Below, piece after piece: positions 63,657-64,000 of a stretch of 64,000 bases of DNA (position 1 is its first letter; every line of letters starts with the position of its first letter). The stretch is taken from NCBI RefSeq assembly GCF_009982895.1, contig NZ_WXZL01000007.1:135640-199639 (forward strand). The letters are read 5' to 3'. The notes below the pieces were generated by a model. It had not been told where the DNA came from. It did not search any database and saw nothing but the letters and a program-made list of their open reading frames with translations. The translations under genes were made by a program, and so were the position numbers. The stretch comes from Deinococcus alpinitundrae (lineage in GTDB: Bacteria > Deinococcota > Deinococci > Deinococcales > Deinococcaceae).

Positions 63657-63701
63657 GCTATCGGCCAGCCTCTCACCTGATTTGCATTGCTATCGGCCAG
63701 C
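63657..63701 (+). repeat. Two direct 13-bp repeats upstream of the last promoter
   Basis: GCTATCGGCCAGC at 63657-63669 and 63689-63701, 32 bp apart (three helical turns). They end 15 bp before the TATACT -10 box, so the second covers the -35 position. Confidence 0.55.
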
Positions 63702-63716
63702 AGGCACAGCGTTTTC

Positions 63717-63722
63717 TATACT
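63717..63722 (+). promoter_or_regulatory. -10 box of the 71-aa gene
   Basis: TATACT, 8 nt before ATG 63731; leaderless arrangement. Confidence 0.5.
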
Positions 63723-63730
63723 GACAGCCG

Positions 63731-63946
63731 ATGACCTCCCCTTGGAAATCACACGTCGTCCTCAGCGGTTCAATCGAACATGCCTTGCTCTCCAGCGCCT
63801 CGGCAGAGATCGCGAGAACAGGTCCACAGCTGCTCACCCTCGCCATTGCGCAGGGGTTGAGACGTTACGACGATGTGACGCTCAGAACGGCCCTTGCCCG
63901 CTTATTGATCTCGGCTGAAGTGAACGACGGTAGAATGATTGGATGA
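63731..63946 (+). CDS. 71-aa protein of unknown function
   Basis: MTSPWKSHVVLSGSIEHALL SSASAEIARTG..., helical. A clear leaderless promoter and the ATGA overlap with the next frame support it. No recognised domain; the coupling to a probable transposase could indicate a two-gene element or simply an adjacent host gene. Confidence 0.5.
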   Translation: MTSPWKSHVVLSGSIEHALLSSASAEIARTGPQLLTLAIAQGLRRYDDVTLRTALARLLISAEVNDGRMIG

Positions 63947-64000
63947 CTGACCGTTGGCTCCCATCGCACCTCACCCGAGCTCAACTCGAAGAACGTCGCC
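63943..64000 (+). CDS. N-terminus of a probable IS630-type transposase (cut by window end)
   Basis: ATG 63943 overlaps the preceding TGA. The 19 visible residues (MTDRWLPSHLTRAQLEERR) resemble the N-terminus before the helix-turn-helix of IS630-family transposases known from Deinococcus. The rest lies outside the window, so this is tentative. Confidence 0.35.
   Translation, partial: MTDRWLPSHLTRAQLEERR

Overview
The window is GC-rich and best fits a Deinococcus chromosome. Many genes have a TAnnnT -10 box only 5-9 nt before the start codon (leaderless transcription), EF-P is of the Deinococcus-Thermus Arg-32 type, and gene content fits the genus. No complete rRNA, tRNA or CRISPR array was found.

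Layout. (1) 1-17,210 is chromosomal: a truncated subtilisin, an SDR oxidoreductase, an App1-like phosphatase, a giant RNase R, a decayed methyltransferase, an efp-accB-accC block divergent from asp23-fakA, and a lysine-type block (class III aminotransferase, lysine 2,3-aminomutase, divergent Lrp/AsnC regulator). (2) About 17,197-58,640 is a siphophage-like prophage. It starts with a serine integrase whose 3' end overlaps the 3' end of the Lrp gene. Next come small early genes, an AEP primase-SF3 helicase followed by an iteron-like array, and a Holliday-junction-resolvase-like nuclease. An accessory zone follows (about 25.7-32.9 kb). Then come packaging, head, connector, tail, tape measure and tail-tip/fibre genes. 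No lysis cassette was recognised. (3) 58,748-64,000 holds two AlgJ/AlgX-like SGNH proteins, an AlgF-like protein, a BNR-like secreted protein, a 57-aa gene with a strong terminator, and the first codons of a probable transposase.

Most notable is the accessory zone upstream of the small terminase gene. A module made of a Shine-Dalgarno plus the first ~20 codons of a terS-like gene occurs four times (plus a fifth, leader-only copy), always truncated. In most copies it abuts the promoter of a tiny minus-strand gene that starts 4-7 nt after a TAnnnT box. I read this as scars of repeated acquisition of small lysogen-expressed cassettes at the terS border. A GGDEF diguanylate cyclase, a DUF2382/PRC-barrel stress protein and a secreted protein are also carried.

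The prophage looks decayed. In-frame TAG codons interrupt the resolvase, the tape measure and a tail-end gene, and a 1-nt deletion also breaks the tape measure. By contrast, a canonical -1 slippery site (C CCA AAA) joins the two tail-assembly-chaperone frames and looks functional. The tape measure carries an NlpC/P60-like domain followed by seven 83-residue repeats.
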